A stretch of 32,808 nt of DNA from contig BFEA01000257.1 in NCBI GenBank assembly GCA_003427395.1, forward strand, positions 162,474-195,281, written 5' to 3'. Each line of letters begins with the position of its first letter. Position 1 is the stretch's first letter. Source of the stretch: Chara braunii. Its lineage: Eukaryota > Streptophyta > Charophyceae > Charales > Characeae. Shown here piece by piece: positions 8,753 through 17,223 of this stretch. The notes below the pieces were generated by a model. That model searched no databases and was not told where the DNA came from. It was given only the letters and a program-made list of their open reading frames with translations. The translations under genes and the position numbers were made by a program.

Positions 8753-9060
8753 AACCCTTTACTCCCTACGCAGGGTTCATTCCCATGGCAAAGGTCCCTT
8801 TAAAGATGAAACTTTAAACCCTTTATTCCCCATTTCGCAGCCAGTAGGATGCGTTTTGCGGTGACAACTTTTGTCGTCTAGCGGCCGTTTGCCATTTTCG
8901 GCATGTCGATGACAACTTACAGGGGTTTACAGGGCGGCGTGCGGTGCAGGGGAAGGGTGCGGTGCCCCTTTACATAGAACACACAGGCATACAACGACTC
9001 ATCAGTTCTTTAGCGCGGTGCGCTCAGACATACTGCAACCTTTATGCGGTAATGGTACAT
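8753..9060. other. Tail of ORF1-like remnant, then unassigned
   Basis: 8744-8769 (CCCCATGGTTAAACCCTTTACTCCC) nearly matches 19506-19531, each followed by a TTCATTCC-type stretch, so both belong to one repeat family (peptide PMxKPFTP). Beyond about 8860 nothing is recognised. Confidence 0.5.
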
Positions 9061-9065
9061 ACCGA

Positions 9066-9108
9066 AAATAAAATAAAATAAAATAAAATAAAATAAAATA
9101 AAATAATA
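9066..9108. repeat. (TAAAA)n pentanucleotide repeat
   Basis: About eight AAAAT/TAAAA units run uninterrupted, then ATAATAA. It could be the degenerate tail of a retrotransposed element. Confidence 0.95.
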
Positions 9109-9116
9109 ACCGGGGC

Positions 9117-9478
9117 TTATTCATATGCGAGCGGTCTGACTAAGGGGAGATGACGGAAGTGAGTAAGGAGAGGGAGGAAGAAGAGAGGGAGAGAAAATGA
9201 GCAAAGGGAGAGAGAGATAAGAGGGGAGGCAAGGGAGAGGGCTATGACCCTNGTGAGAACCATGACTACCTCTTCCCCAAGCTGCTCCTCTCCTTTACCT
9301 CTCTCTTGCTTGCCTTGGTCTTTCTCCTTCCCTTGCTTGTTCCAGCGCCACAACTCCTGTTTGCCGTTCCGCCAGCGCTTCCGCATTCCCACAATTGAGG
9401 GCTCACCCCTTTCTNAAGTGGCTCGNCCTCTCTTTTANAGTGAAGAGGCCGGGTGGTCGGGCAAGGTGCAGCAGCCCC
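9117..9478. repeat. Purine-rich then pyrimidine-rich low-complexity DNA
   Basis: The plus strand is G/A-rich at about 9150-9240 and C/T-rich at about 9270-9340, with Ns at 9252, 9415, 9426 and 9438. No gene is supported. Confidence 0.7.
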
Positions 9479-9479
9479 T

Positions 9480-9900
9480 GGGCTAAAAATAGCACCGGCT
9501 TATGCTAAAATTAGCACAGGCCTGTGCTAAAATTAGCGAGGTCTCAGTCCCGATTCTGGGACACGAACAGTCANTCCCATGCTAATAATAGCATGGGCCT
9601 GTGCTAAATATAANGCGGGCCTGTGCTAAAATTAGCNTGGGACTGCGCTAAAATTAGCATGGGACTGGGACATCCCGACTTTGGGACACGAACAGTCAGT
9701 CCCGTGTTAAAAATAGCATGGGCTTGCGATNAATATAGCGAGGGCCTGTGCTAAAATTAGCGTGGGACTGTGCTAAAATTAGCGCGGGACTTCGGATAAA
9801 AATAGAGTGGGCCTGTACTATATTTAGCACCGACCAATAATAAAATTACTGCCGGGCCTAATNAGACCCGACTTTGGGATACTAAGGGTCAGCCTTGTTT
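9480..9900. repeat. Minisatellite of 22-bp units each holding a 12-bp palindrome
   Basis: GCTAAAATTAGC or close variants occur at 9482, 9504, 9526, 9581, 9603, 9625, 9647, 9706, 9728, 9750 and 9772, in register at 22 bp within blocks. The spacer is about GGGCCTGT or GGGACTG. Blocks are separated by a conserved segment with CCCGACTTTGGGACACGAAC (near 9549, 9674 and 9866), giving a higher-order unit of roughly 125-190 bp. Several Ns fall inside. Confidence 0.93.
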
Positions 9901-10292
9901 TGAAAATAAAAACACCCCCTTAACGTTAATAAGGCCTAATACAGCATCCCCTTGACCATTTCGGGCCGTACCCTCCCCGACGCGGTAGGTCCGGTCCCAA
10001 GTGGTCAATTCTCACTAACCCTTGGTCCGTTTTCAGTGCCGTTCGGAACGGCCCCTACTAATTCGGCCNTTGCAAACAAGGCGGTTCAACCCCAAAAGCC
10101 GCGATTCGATCTCCATGGGGCTGGACCGTCGTGTCGTCTTGCCTGTTGACTTGACCCAAGGGGCCAAACCAGCGTGTCAGCATTCTGCCGATTGTGACCG
10201 CACACAACCCCGCATCACGGAGGCGGAGCGCGATGAGTCAACTATACGTTGACGCAGCGCGCCGCTCTCCGACAACCATACCAAACCCCATT
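9901..10292. other. Unassigned sequence upstream of TATA box
   Basis: It contains local inverted repeats such as GCCGTTC/GAACGGC at 10038-10052, but no gene. It could be the upstream region of the promoter at 10321. Confidence 0.35.
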
Positions 10293-10327
10293 CCTGGCGT
10301 CTCCGCCAGGATCTGGCCACTATAAAG
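10293..10327 (+). promoter_or_regulatory. Hairpin followed by TATA box
   Basis: CCTGGCG-TCTC-CGCCAGG (10293-10310) is a perfect 7-bp hairpin. Ten bases later TATAAAG (10321-10327) gives a good TATA box. A start site near 10350 would leave a leader of about 140 nt before the ATG at 10490. The sequence is promoter-like; activity is inferred. Confidence 0.45.
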
Positions 10328-10489
10328 AGCCTAATAGCCTACTCATTCTCATCATTCATACAGGGACTCACATCGTTCAGTGTAAAGCGCTACTTACGCT
10401 CTTGCGACTACCGCCGCCTTCATNATTCTTGCTTGCTTGCGCCCTTATTGCACTAGTNCTTACCGTCGCGCAGCCAATTAGCCTTAGCC

Positions 10490-10990
10490 ATGGCGCCGAA
10501 AAAACGAGGTTCGGGCGCTGGACGTGGGAGAGGAGGTCGACAGGGAAAGGCGCCAGATCGACCAATCGATCTGACGTACGAGGAGAAGAGATCCGAGGAG
10601 GAGGAGGAGGAGAGATGGGGAGGAACACGCTTGCGCCATCGCTCAGAGGACCGGCGCGGGCGCACTTCATCACCGAGGTCAATGATGTACTATACATATA
10701 AATACGAGCAGCGCTATGGCAGCCCGCCTCCACGTTTCGAGTCGCCCTCTCTATCGTACCTTTTGCCATATCGTCCTTCTTCTTCTTCTTCTTCTTCTGA
10801 TCAGCCACCTCCTTGCCAACTCACCATCCTGCCACAGCCGCCTCGCCCTGCGCCACCACCAGATCCGCCCGCCGTCCGCCAGACTGCGCCGCCCAATCAT
10901 CGCTCGTGCATCATACTTGCGCTATTCTTCATATGCCAGCTTGAACTGTGCGGTCTCATATGCTATCTGATATATAGAGGCATCATATAA
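10490..10990 (+). CDS. Orphan 166-residue basic, Pro/Ser-rich protein with hydrophobic C-terminus
   Basis: The ATG lies in a strong Kozak context (AGCCATGGCG), about 165 nt after a TATA box. Residues 1-25 are basic and Gly/Arg-rich (MAPKKRGSGAGRGRGGRQGK). An acidic run follows (EEKRSEEEEEE), then basic sequence, a Tyr-rich patch (MMYYTYKYEQRYG), a Ser run near 90-97 and a Pro-rich region 100-135. The last ~25 residues are hydrophobic (SCIILALFFICQLELCGLI), as in a tail-anchored membrane protein. No domain was recognised. It may be a fragment of a retrotransposon gag-like N-terminus, a lineage-specific gene or chance. The simple repeats inside it argue for caution. Confidence 0.35.
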   Translation: MAPKKRGSGAGRGRGGRQGKAPDRPIDLTYEEKRSEEEEEERWGGTRLRHRSEDRRGRTSSPRSMMYYTYKYEQRYGSPPPRFESPSLSYLLPYRPSSSSSSSDQPPPCQLTILPQPPRPAPPPDPPAVRQTAPPNHRSCIILALFFICQLELCGLICYLIYRGII

Positions 10991-12000
10991 AACATATCTA
11001 AATCATCAAAGTGCTCGCTCGCTAGGGCTCGAGTGCTTGCTCAATAAGGCATAGACCTCTGGTCCAAGCCACCATCAAAATCAAAGAAGGATTAGTCTTA
11101 TCAAACTTGCATGGTGCAGTCACCGCACGCAAATATCATGACCGCTCATGCAGCCCAATCATACTACCAGTCCAGTTTTCTTGCACTACTAAATCAGTCT
11201 CAATCTTAGGTCAATCCTCTCATTAGGTTTGACCTCGTGCATCATCACAATCATACCCAATCTTAGACCAAACCCTATCATTAGGTCTGACCTAGCAGTC
11301 CAAGTCTCAGTCCTGGCCTGCGCATCTCAACCTCATCGGATCAGTCCATCTCATCAGCTCAACATAATCCTCATCATTATCTTAGTTACAGTCCAGCCAG
11401 GGGTGGATATGGGACTAACCATCGAACTCAGGATCATCCAAGTCATTTTGACCAAAGGCCGCCTCATAAGGGGGAAACATACCAAACCCGTTTCTCTTTG
11501 TCTGCTGGCTCTGTGTCACTTACTGTCGGGTCATACCAAACCCCATTGTCTTCGTCTGGCTATAGGGTACCTGCAAAACAGAAGTCATGTCATGCCAAAA
11601 GAAAACGAGAAAAAGGGTCTCCCCTAAAGACCCTTGACAACAACCCTTCCTCACTCACTCTCAGAGTCTTACCTTTCGACCTTCAAAGAGCGCCCCCGCT
11701 CGCCCTGGTGGGCTCCTCCGCTGACCCAACCCGGCAAGCAAAGCAAAGTCAGTCCTGATTCCCAGTCATGGCGGTCCGACCACCCTCCAAACCCTTCCTC
11801 GGAACAGGTCACGGGGAGCCGCACACCCCTTCATGAAGCCCTCACTCCGATGAGTTCAGACTCATGGATCAGAAGCTCATTACTCGACATCAGAGCATCT
11901 GTCTACTCGCTTGACTTCTTGACTAACGTCCGACTCTTTGCAACTTTGCGGGGAGCCAGCCAACACCCGACCAGACCCGGCTGGTGAGTCAAAGCGAGTC
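10991..12000. other. Unassigned region with short direct repeats
   Basis: A ~57-bp tandem duplication (starting 11202 and 11259, CAATCTTAG...CATTAGGT...GACCT) and three scattered copies of CATACCAAACCC (10278, 11478, 11532) are present. The last two look like ends of one repeated unit that also occurs upstream of the TATA box. No coding motif was recognised. An old LTR element is possible but unproven. Confidence 0.4.
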
Positions 12001-12038
12001 CACAATTAAGCTTTGCAACAGTGGGCTAGGAGGTCATA

Positions 12039-12545
12039 ATGACCCTGTTGCCAGCTGGGCAGTGGATACCTGGCTTCGCCCGATGCCAAGGAATGCTCCT
12101 GGAGACACGACTTCCTAGAAACACCCCGATCATAGTGATAGTAGGAGTCTACCACCTTGATCAGCCAAATGTCGGATTTAGACTGGGAGAGGCTCAGGAT
12201 GAGTCCTTCCTTTCCAGCAGGCAGACCAGGTCACCACGCGGTGACCCGGGAATGGCTAACCACTCGAGGGTTCGAGGCTATCAACCGCTATGGCTCGGAC
12301 GCCCCGTCAACCCAGCTAGCCTATGGACCTGTGAGAACCTGCTTCAGGGAATCATCTCTTGCTCAAGAGACGCAGTTGAAACTCTCTGCCTCTTCATGAA
12401 AGACATAAGTGCTAATACCGCAGGGGACGCCACTGTGGTTAGATTCTCGTCGGTGAACCGTTGCGAGAACCCGGCGGCTGTAGTGGGAACACTCCTTCCA
12501 TTACGAAGAATGCAGCAAGCCCCAAACCGCGACGATGCTGAGTGA
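12039..12545 (+). CDS. Unrecognised 168-codon open frame, doubtful
   Basis: It is open from ATG 12039 (MTLLPAGQWIPGFARCQGML) to a stop at 12543, with no low complexity and no recognised motif. An overlapping second frame at 12157-12399 is also open. GACGATGCTGAGT at its end recurs at about 12671, so it lies in repeated DNA. It may be part of an old element or chance. Confidence 0.2.
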   Translation: MTLLPAGQWIPGFARCQGMLLETRLPRNTPIIVIVGVYHLDQPNVGFRLGEAQDESFLSSRQTRSPRGDPGMANHSRVRGYQPLWLGRPVNPASLWTCENLLQGIISCSRDAVETLCLFMKDISANTAGDATVVRFSSVNRCENPAAVVGTLLPLRRMQQAPNRDDAE

Positions 12546-13620
12546 TCTTCCCCCCGACCACAAGATCGGACAGATCACTCCATCGACTATGACACATGAC
12601 TGACTACCTATCCCTTCAGAGCTCGGTAGTGCCTGACCGTGAAGGCCCATCTGGAAAGGAACCCCATCCCGACGATGCTGAGTCCTTTGCCACTAGAACA
12701 CTTCAATAGGTTAAGTACCACCATCTTTTAGGAATAACCAATCAACTTGTATCAGATGATCTTAGGCAATCCTCCTTACGCTATCGTACTAGGAGGTTAC
12801 CCCATCAATTGAGCGCTGACTTATGAGAGGAAGAAAACATATTTTCACATTATCCCAGAACCATTCACTCCACAATGACATGCAAATCAATAAAATACAA
12901 TAAGAGGCAAGAACTAAAATCCCAAGCACTGCCTCCCAATCCCCTAGGCATATCCCAGGACTGACACGTGACAAGCCAGATACAATGCAATGAACTGAAA
13001 TTTAAAATTTTAACTTACATTCATACAAAAATGGTACCAATTTGACAAAAGAGAAAAGAATCAAGAACCTCTCTGTTTGCTGTCTATATCTGGTTTACTC
13101 CCANAGTGAGCATGAATCATAGAACCTGAACTTAAGAAGTAAGGAAGGGCATGCTCACACTAGCACTTCCCTTAGTGTATCTGACTGCAATTATAGTAGA
13201 ACCTGGATGCATCTGACTGTAATCACATCCAAAGCTGAGTGAAAAAACCCCTATGTGAGTATGCCCTCNCATCCCCAAATACTACCATAGTGCATCGGTA
13301 CTACCAATCACTTGTAATATTGGTTCTATCACTTGTAATTTTGCTTCACTCTTTTGTTCTCAGATGTTGAACTGTTTCTTGGTTGCTCGTCTCGTTGTTC
13401 TCGGATAATGAACTGTTTTCATCGGTCACACGACATGTTGTGTGTTCATGTTGTGTGTGCTTCGAACGTGTCATGCTGATGCTTTGTGTGTGTTGTGCAT
13501 TACAAATGAACACTGCTGAACTCATTGTATATATCTGACATGGTGATGCGGTTCTGTGTTTGTTTCTTATCTGCGTGACCCAAACCCCAACTGCCAGTTT
13601 TGGTTATCAAATCATGAGCT
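12546..13620. other. Unassigned AT-rich DNA
   Basis: About 1.1 kb without gene support. There are small duplications (ATCACTTGTAAT at about 13307 and 13328; GTTCTCxGAT-x-TGAACTGTTT near 13358 and 13400) and TG-rich sequence at 13430-13500. Confidence 0.4.
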
Positions 13621-13624
13621 GTGT

Positions 13625-13850
13625 CAGGTTGNAGCTAAAGACACAGATCTGGAACCGGTTTTGGTTCAAGCTGCAGATGCAGACCTGAACCGGTTTTTGT
13701 TTAAATGGCAAATGCAGTTTTGGAACGGGTTTTGGTTTCTGCGACTAATACANATTTGAAACGGGTTTTGGTCTCAGTTGGAGATGCAGATTTGGAACCG
13801 GTTTCGGTTTCAGCTACAAACACGGATCTCGCACTGGAACTGGATCTAGA
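13625..13850 (+). repeat. 42-bp minisatellite with coding-like 14-residue period
   Basis: About five diverged units of roughly 42 bp share GCAGAT(C/T)TGGAACCGGTTTTGGTT. Since 42 is divisible by three, one frame reads a degenerate 14-residue repeat (around TNTDLKRVLVSVGDAD and DLEPVSVSATNTD). An N lies in the array. It could be a repeat protein remnant, but no start or partner domain is seen. Confidence 0.7.
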
Positions 13851-13879
13851 GTCGTTGCTGCACTGCCAGTTTATGCAAC

Positions 13880-14400
13880 TCATCGTCTTTTTCATATTCC
13901 TCCTCTTCGTCGTCCTCTTTTTCCTCTTCCTCTTCTTCGTCCTCCTTTTCCTNCTCCTTTTGTTGGTCCTCTTTTTCCTCCTCCTCTTCTTTGTCCTGCT
14001 TTTCCTCCTCCTCTTCTTTGTCCTACTTTTCCTCCTCCTTTTNTTGGTCCTACTTTTCCTTCTCCTCTTCTTCGTCCTCTTTTTCCTCCTCCACTTCTTT
14101 GNCCTCCTTTTCCTCCTCCTCATCTTCGTCCTCTTTTTCCTCCTCTTTATCGTCTTTGTCTGATTCCTCCTCTTTGTCCTCTACCTCTCCCACATTTTTT
14201 TTTTTNCTCCTCTACCTCCCCTTACTCCTCTACTCCCCCTCGTCTTCTCTTCCACCTGCTCTTCTTCATTCTCCTCCGTGTCCAATTCAATGAGATCCAT
14301 GATCTTGATTTCTCCCCCTTTACTTTATCCNCCTCTTCCTTCTCCGCCTCCTCGCCGTCTCTCCTTCCTGTCCTCTTCTTCCTCTTCCTTGCGTTGCCAC
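13880..14400. repeat. ~500-bp polypyrimidine (CTT/CTC) tract
   Basis: The plus strand is almost pure C/T with G only in scattered GTCCT steps; an ~18-bp motif (TCCTCCTCTTCTTTGTCC) recurs. Several Ns fall inside. The opposite strand is polypurine and could form triplex (H-DNA). The long open frames on both strands (Lys/Arg/Glu or Leu/Phe-rich) are composition effects. Confidence 0.9.
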
Positions 14401-14404
14401 GTGT

Positions 14405-14460
14405 ATGCACCCTCGTAGGAGTACGGATTCGTACTCTTGTACTCGTACGCTNCTCGTACG
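14405..14460. repeat. Cluster of GTACTCGTACG-type palindromic words
   Basis: GAGTACGGATTCGTACTC is an imperfect palindrome, followed by GTACTCGTACGCT and CTCGTACG with one N. It forms a local inverted-repeat cluster after the pyrimidine tract. Confidence 0.5.
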
Positions 14461-14479
14461 TTAGGGGCCGAGAAAGGTT

Positions 14480-14812
14480 AACAGAGTCCGAAATTTTCAG
14501 GATTTTTTCTGGGTCATTATAACAAACGTCCCATACCTTTTACGCCAGACTTGTCACCAGTCTATAGAGTGGACAGCAAATAAACCAACAGCAAAAAAAA
14601 AAAAAAAAAAAGATCAAAATGGCTTTAAACCCTAAGGCATAAGTGCATNTTCATGCAAAATTCACTCTTTTCAGTTTTTAGTATTTTCAGGATTTTTAAG
14701 GGCTGGCCAAAACAGTGAACTCCAAGACCCCAACAAACACCAAACTTGGCGCACGCTGATCTTGACAAAAAATAAAACAGGGCAACAAACGAAAAAAAAA
14801 AAAAAAAGACGG
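14480..14812 (+). repeat. Two poly(A)-ended segments, SINE-like
   Basis: A run of about 19 A at 14593-14611 and about 16 A at 14791-14807 each close a segment; TTTTCAGGATTTTT occurs before both (14495 and 14686). Two short retrotransposed copies in tandem would give this pattern. No pol III A/B boxes were recognised. Confidence 0.4.
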
Positions 14813-15080
14813 ACCGGTCGTGTGTGAGGTCGAGAAGTTGGAGGCCCGTCGGTAGGTGAGTGCGGTCGGTTTAGGTGGTGGTGGTCACGGTTCACTTTCC
14901 TTTTCGGGAGATGGTCTTTTGGACACCGGGCACGTAGGAAATTTTTTTCTTTGGGCTCGCCCTCGTCCGTTTTGGAGTGTGGGTCTCGAAGGTCTTTTTT
15001 TACTGTTATTCGGGTTCATGTATGTGGGTGTTTTCTACATCACATTCAGACGTTCTTTCCAACGACAATTTCTTTTTTTT

Positions 15081-15205
15081 TTTTTTTGCCCGGCGGGGGC
15101 AATGTCCCACTTGCACGGATTACGAGATTCTGACCGTTGATCTGTGCTATCTCCGGTCAATATCTCGTAATCCGTGTAAGTGGGACCTAGCCCCGGGACG
15201 TGCCC
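15081..15205. mobile_element. Fold-back MITE-like hairpin
   Basis: Arms 15104-15135 and 15155-15186 (32 bp, three mismatches) are separated by a 19-bp loop. Outer GC-rich flanks (GGCGGGGGC left, GCCCCGGGACGTGCCCCC right) are partly complementary too. A T-run precedes it. No coding capacity; the superfamily is unknown. Confidence 0.7.
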
Positions 15206-15429
15206 CCTTAAGCCACAATCGAGCTCGCCACGGAGAATAAACATCATGTCACGAAGGAAAAAGGTTTCCAGAGGGCATATTATACTCGCAGGAGGGAATT
15301 GTGGACCTGTCAAATTTGGACAGGTCGGCCTTTCAGGCCTTTTTTTATTGTCATTATAGTATTACGGGAAACCCCGTAGCAGCCACATCCGTGCTCAAGC
15401 CTGCGTTGATACGACTGGGGGGTGTGACT

Positions 15430-15560
15430 GCGGCGATGCACGCAGAGTGTAGCGTCGTCGTGGTCTTCCGAGAACGCAGGAAGTGATGGGCAGCGTGGGC
15501 GAACGACTGCGGGTATGCAGCATCGTTGTGGCAGTCCAATAACGCAGGAAGTCGTCGCTG
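15430..15560. repeat. ~75-bp diverged tandem duplication
   Basis: Two units share GTAGCGTCGTCGTGGTCTTC / GCAGCATCGTTGTGGCAGTC and the end GAACGCAGGAAGT / TAACGCAGGAAGT. It leads directly into the microsatellite at 15563. Confidence 0.6.
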
Positions 15561-15561
15561 T

Positions 15562-15562
<1 letters not shown>

Positions 15563-15646
<84 letters not shown>
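15563..15646. repeat. Compound microsatellite (TG)n(AG)n
   Basis: (GT)n runs from about 15563 to 15607 and switches to (GA)n to 15646, in the same order and phase as at 3.5 and 16.3 kb. Pyrimidine-rich DNA with several CTCTCT blocks follows to about 15820. Confidence 0.97.
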
Positions 15647-15649
<3 letters not shown>

Positions 15650-15856
15650 CGCGCTCTCTGTCCCTTGTCTGCTCCATTGGTCTTCTTCTCTTCTTTCCCT
15701 TGATACCTTACCTCTCTCTCTCCTCTGGCTACCTCCCTTACCTCTCTCTCTCTCCTCTTCCTCCCTCCTCCATCCCTCTCCTTTCCCTCCTCCACCTGCC
15801 TCCTTCCTCTCTTCGTCGCTCATCTGGGCCGAGGTCCCACTGGCAAAGAGGATCGG

Positions 15857-15953
15857 GTTTTACACCTGAAAATTTGGACGTGTTTGCAGAAGACGGTCAT
15901 TGTCCTGCTTTTCTGCATCTCTGCACAAAACGCATCCACATTCAGGTGTTTAA
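15857..15953. repeat. Imperfect inverted repeat beside (CT)n
   Basis: ACACCTGAA at 15860 pairs with TTCAGGTGT at 15941. The inner parts (GACGTGTTTGCAGA and the complement of TCTGCACAAAACGCATC) also match partly. It may be a decayed MITE abutting the (CT)n at 15957. Confidence 0.45.
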
Positions 15954-15954
15954 T

Positions 15955-15956
<2 letters not shown>

Positions 15957-16006
<50 letters not shown>

Positions 16007-16125
16007 GGCCACCTCAAGCAGCAGCAGGCCGGTCCCGAGCCACACCAAGCAGTCGCAGGCCCTCCCGACCCGTCCCAACTCCGTCTCTGACCGTTTACCG
16101 CGTCTCCCTCCCACGTTGCCATGTG

Positions 16126-16194
<69 letters not shown>

Positions 16195-16303
16195 TGTGTG
16201 ACACATGGCAGCGTGTGCGCCCTTGCTGCAACGTGCCACCCGTGACCTCTTGTATGCGTGTTTTTTTTTTGTTTTTTTTTTTTCGGTGTGTGTGTGTGTG
16301 TGT

Positions 16304-16343
<40 letters not shown>
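15957..16343. repeat. (CT)n, (CT)n(GT)n and (GT)n(GA)n microsatellite cluster
   Basis: (CT)n lies at 15957-16004, (CT)n then (GT)n at 16128-16200, and (GT)n(GA)n at 16286-16340 after two T-runs. The segment 16200-16260 (GGCAGCGTGTGCGCCCTTGCTGCAAC core region) is an inverted relative of 17100-17160. Confidence 0.95.
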
Positions 16344-16349
16344 TTACAA

Positions 16350-16500
16350 ATATTGCCAGATTTCTGTGCTGGATTCAGCGCAGAAAGATGGCCAGATTCA
16401 TTCAGAAAAGGCCTTTGCCTTCTTTTTCGAATGAATATAGCCCTATTTCTGCACTGGATTCAGCGCGGAATATGTCGGAGAGCGCAGCAGTGAGAGCCAG
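16350..16500. repeat. Diverged duplication around CTGGATTCAGCGC
   Basis: ATTTCTGTGCTGGATTCAGC and ATTTCTGCACTGGATTCAGC occur about 90 bp apart (16360 and 16450), each followed by GC(A/G)GAA. No gene was recognised around them. Confidence 0.7.
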
Positions 16501-16566
16501 ATGCACGGGCAGATCATCTGTCACCACTACACTGCACCTTTCCCCATCTTCCCCCTTCTGTATCGG

Positions 16567-16646
16567 CCTATGTGTATGCATGAATGTGTCCTGTGTATGC
16601 ATGTTGCCTATGTGTATGCATGAATGTGTCCTGTGTATGCATGTTG
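16567..16646. repeat. Perfect 40-bp tandem duplication
   Basis: 16567-16606 and 16607-16646 are identical (start CCTATGTGTATGCATG, end TGTATGCATGTTG). Each half is itself built of TGTATGCATG words. Confidence 0.93.
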
Positions 16647-16850
16647 TCACCATTGCTACTATGGCGAACTTAATAGCGATAGTTGTCATGGTGCGTATCT
16701 TCTCGTGATCTTCCTCTTCATGCTGAGGAAGTGTCAAGGAAAATCCTATGTAGTGTATCTGGCTACCATCCATGCCAGTGTGATGGGGGTATTCATTGGG
16801 GGGATAACGGTGGTCACATTGTACCGAACTTGGAGAGAGAAAAATGGCGT
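16647..16850. other. Unassigned spacer
   Basis: Nothing recognised between the 40-bp duplication and the next microsatellite. The open frames here run into the repeats and have no motif. Confidence 0.35.
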
Positions 16851-16852
16851 CG

Positions 16853-16897
<45 letters not shown>

Positions 16898-16960
16898 GTG
16901 CGCGCGCAGACAAACACACACACAAACACGCGTACACGCACACACAAACACAGACACATC
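16853..16960. repeat. (CT)n(CA)n compound microsatellite with degenerate CA tail
   Basis: (CT)n at 16853-16867, (CA)n to about 16894, then CGCACGTGCGCGCG and interrupted CA repeats to 16957. It precedes the hammerhead-like motif exactly as (CT)n(CA)n precedes the truncated copy at 5018. Confidence 0.95.
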
Positions 16961-16966
16961 CTGGGC

Positions 16967-17021
16967 AGACTGTCGGGGTTCAACCTCCTGACAAGTGGGT
17001 GAAAGTCCGACGAAACAGTCT
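16967..17021 (+). ncRNA. Type III hammerhead-like ribozyme motif (core mutated)
   Basis: The elements of a hammerhead occur in order. Stem III 5' strand AGACTG (16967-16972). GUC cleavage triplet ending at 16974. Stem I hairpin GGGGT/ACCTC (16975-16987, loop TCA). Core box CTGACAA (16988-16994). Stem II GTGGG/CCGAC (16995-17011, one G.G mismatch, loop TGAAAGT). Core box GAAA (17012-17015). Stem III 3' strand CAGTCT (17016-17021). The consensus core is CUGANGA ... GAAA with an NUH triplet; here the G of NGA (position 8, the proposed general acid) is A, so self-cleavage should be lost or very weak. An ancestral CTGACGA would decay to CTGACAA by CpG deamination. The motif lies between two microsatellites and its 3' flank recurs at 5.04 kb. 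Hammerheads mark plant retrozymes and Penelope-like elements, but no protein of either is present here. Confidence 0.5.
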
Positions 17022-17057
17022 TCGGCACAGTCATGCTTTTCTTGAGTGTATAGCGAT

Positions 17058-17103
17058 ATGACAACACACACACACACACACAAGAACACACACAGACACA
17101 CAA
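17058..17103. repeat. (CA)n microsatellite, interrupted
   Basis: (AC)n at 17063-17081, then AGAACACACACAGACACACA. It closes the 3' tail of the hammerhead-like unit (GAGTGTATAGCGATATGACA). Confidence 0.9.
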
Positions 17104-17156
17104 GAGGTAAGGAGTTGCCGAGTTGCAGCAAGGGCGCAGAGACTGCCACGTGTCAC

Positions 17157-17160
<4 letters not shown>
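17104..17160 (-). repeat. Inverted relative of 16200-16260
   Basis: Read on the minus strand, 17160-17104 (GCGTGACACGTGGCAG, then GCGCCCTTGCTGCAAC, then CCTCTTGTGT) matches plus-strand 16197-16258 (GTGACACATGGCAG, GCGCCCTTGCTGCAAC, CCTCTTGTAT). Both are bordered by (CT)n/(GA)n on one side and CA/GT repeats on the other. The whole microsatellite-bounded module is therefore repeated in opposite orientation. Confidence 0.8.

Positions 17161-17223
<63 letters not shown>

Noticed and set aside
9480-9900. CRISPR-like regular array
   Set aside because: Units are only 22 bp, spacers are conserved rather than unique, no cas genes, eukaryotic context.
12262-12280. GGTTCGAGGCT resembling a pol III B box / tRNA arm
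   Set aside because: No matching A box, acceptor stem or cloverleaf nearby.
10321-12600. LTR retrotransposon with the TATA box as U3/R start
   Set aside because: No paired LTR, primer-binding site, polypurine tract or pol motifs could be found.
13701-14410. Long Arg/Lys-rich frames on the minus strand and Leu/Phe-rich frames on the plus strand
   Set aside because: They are translations of a pyrimidine/purine tract; openness follows from composition.
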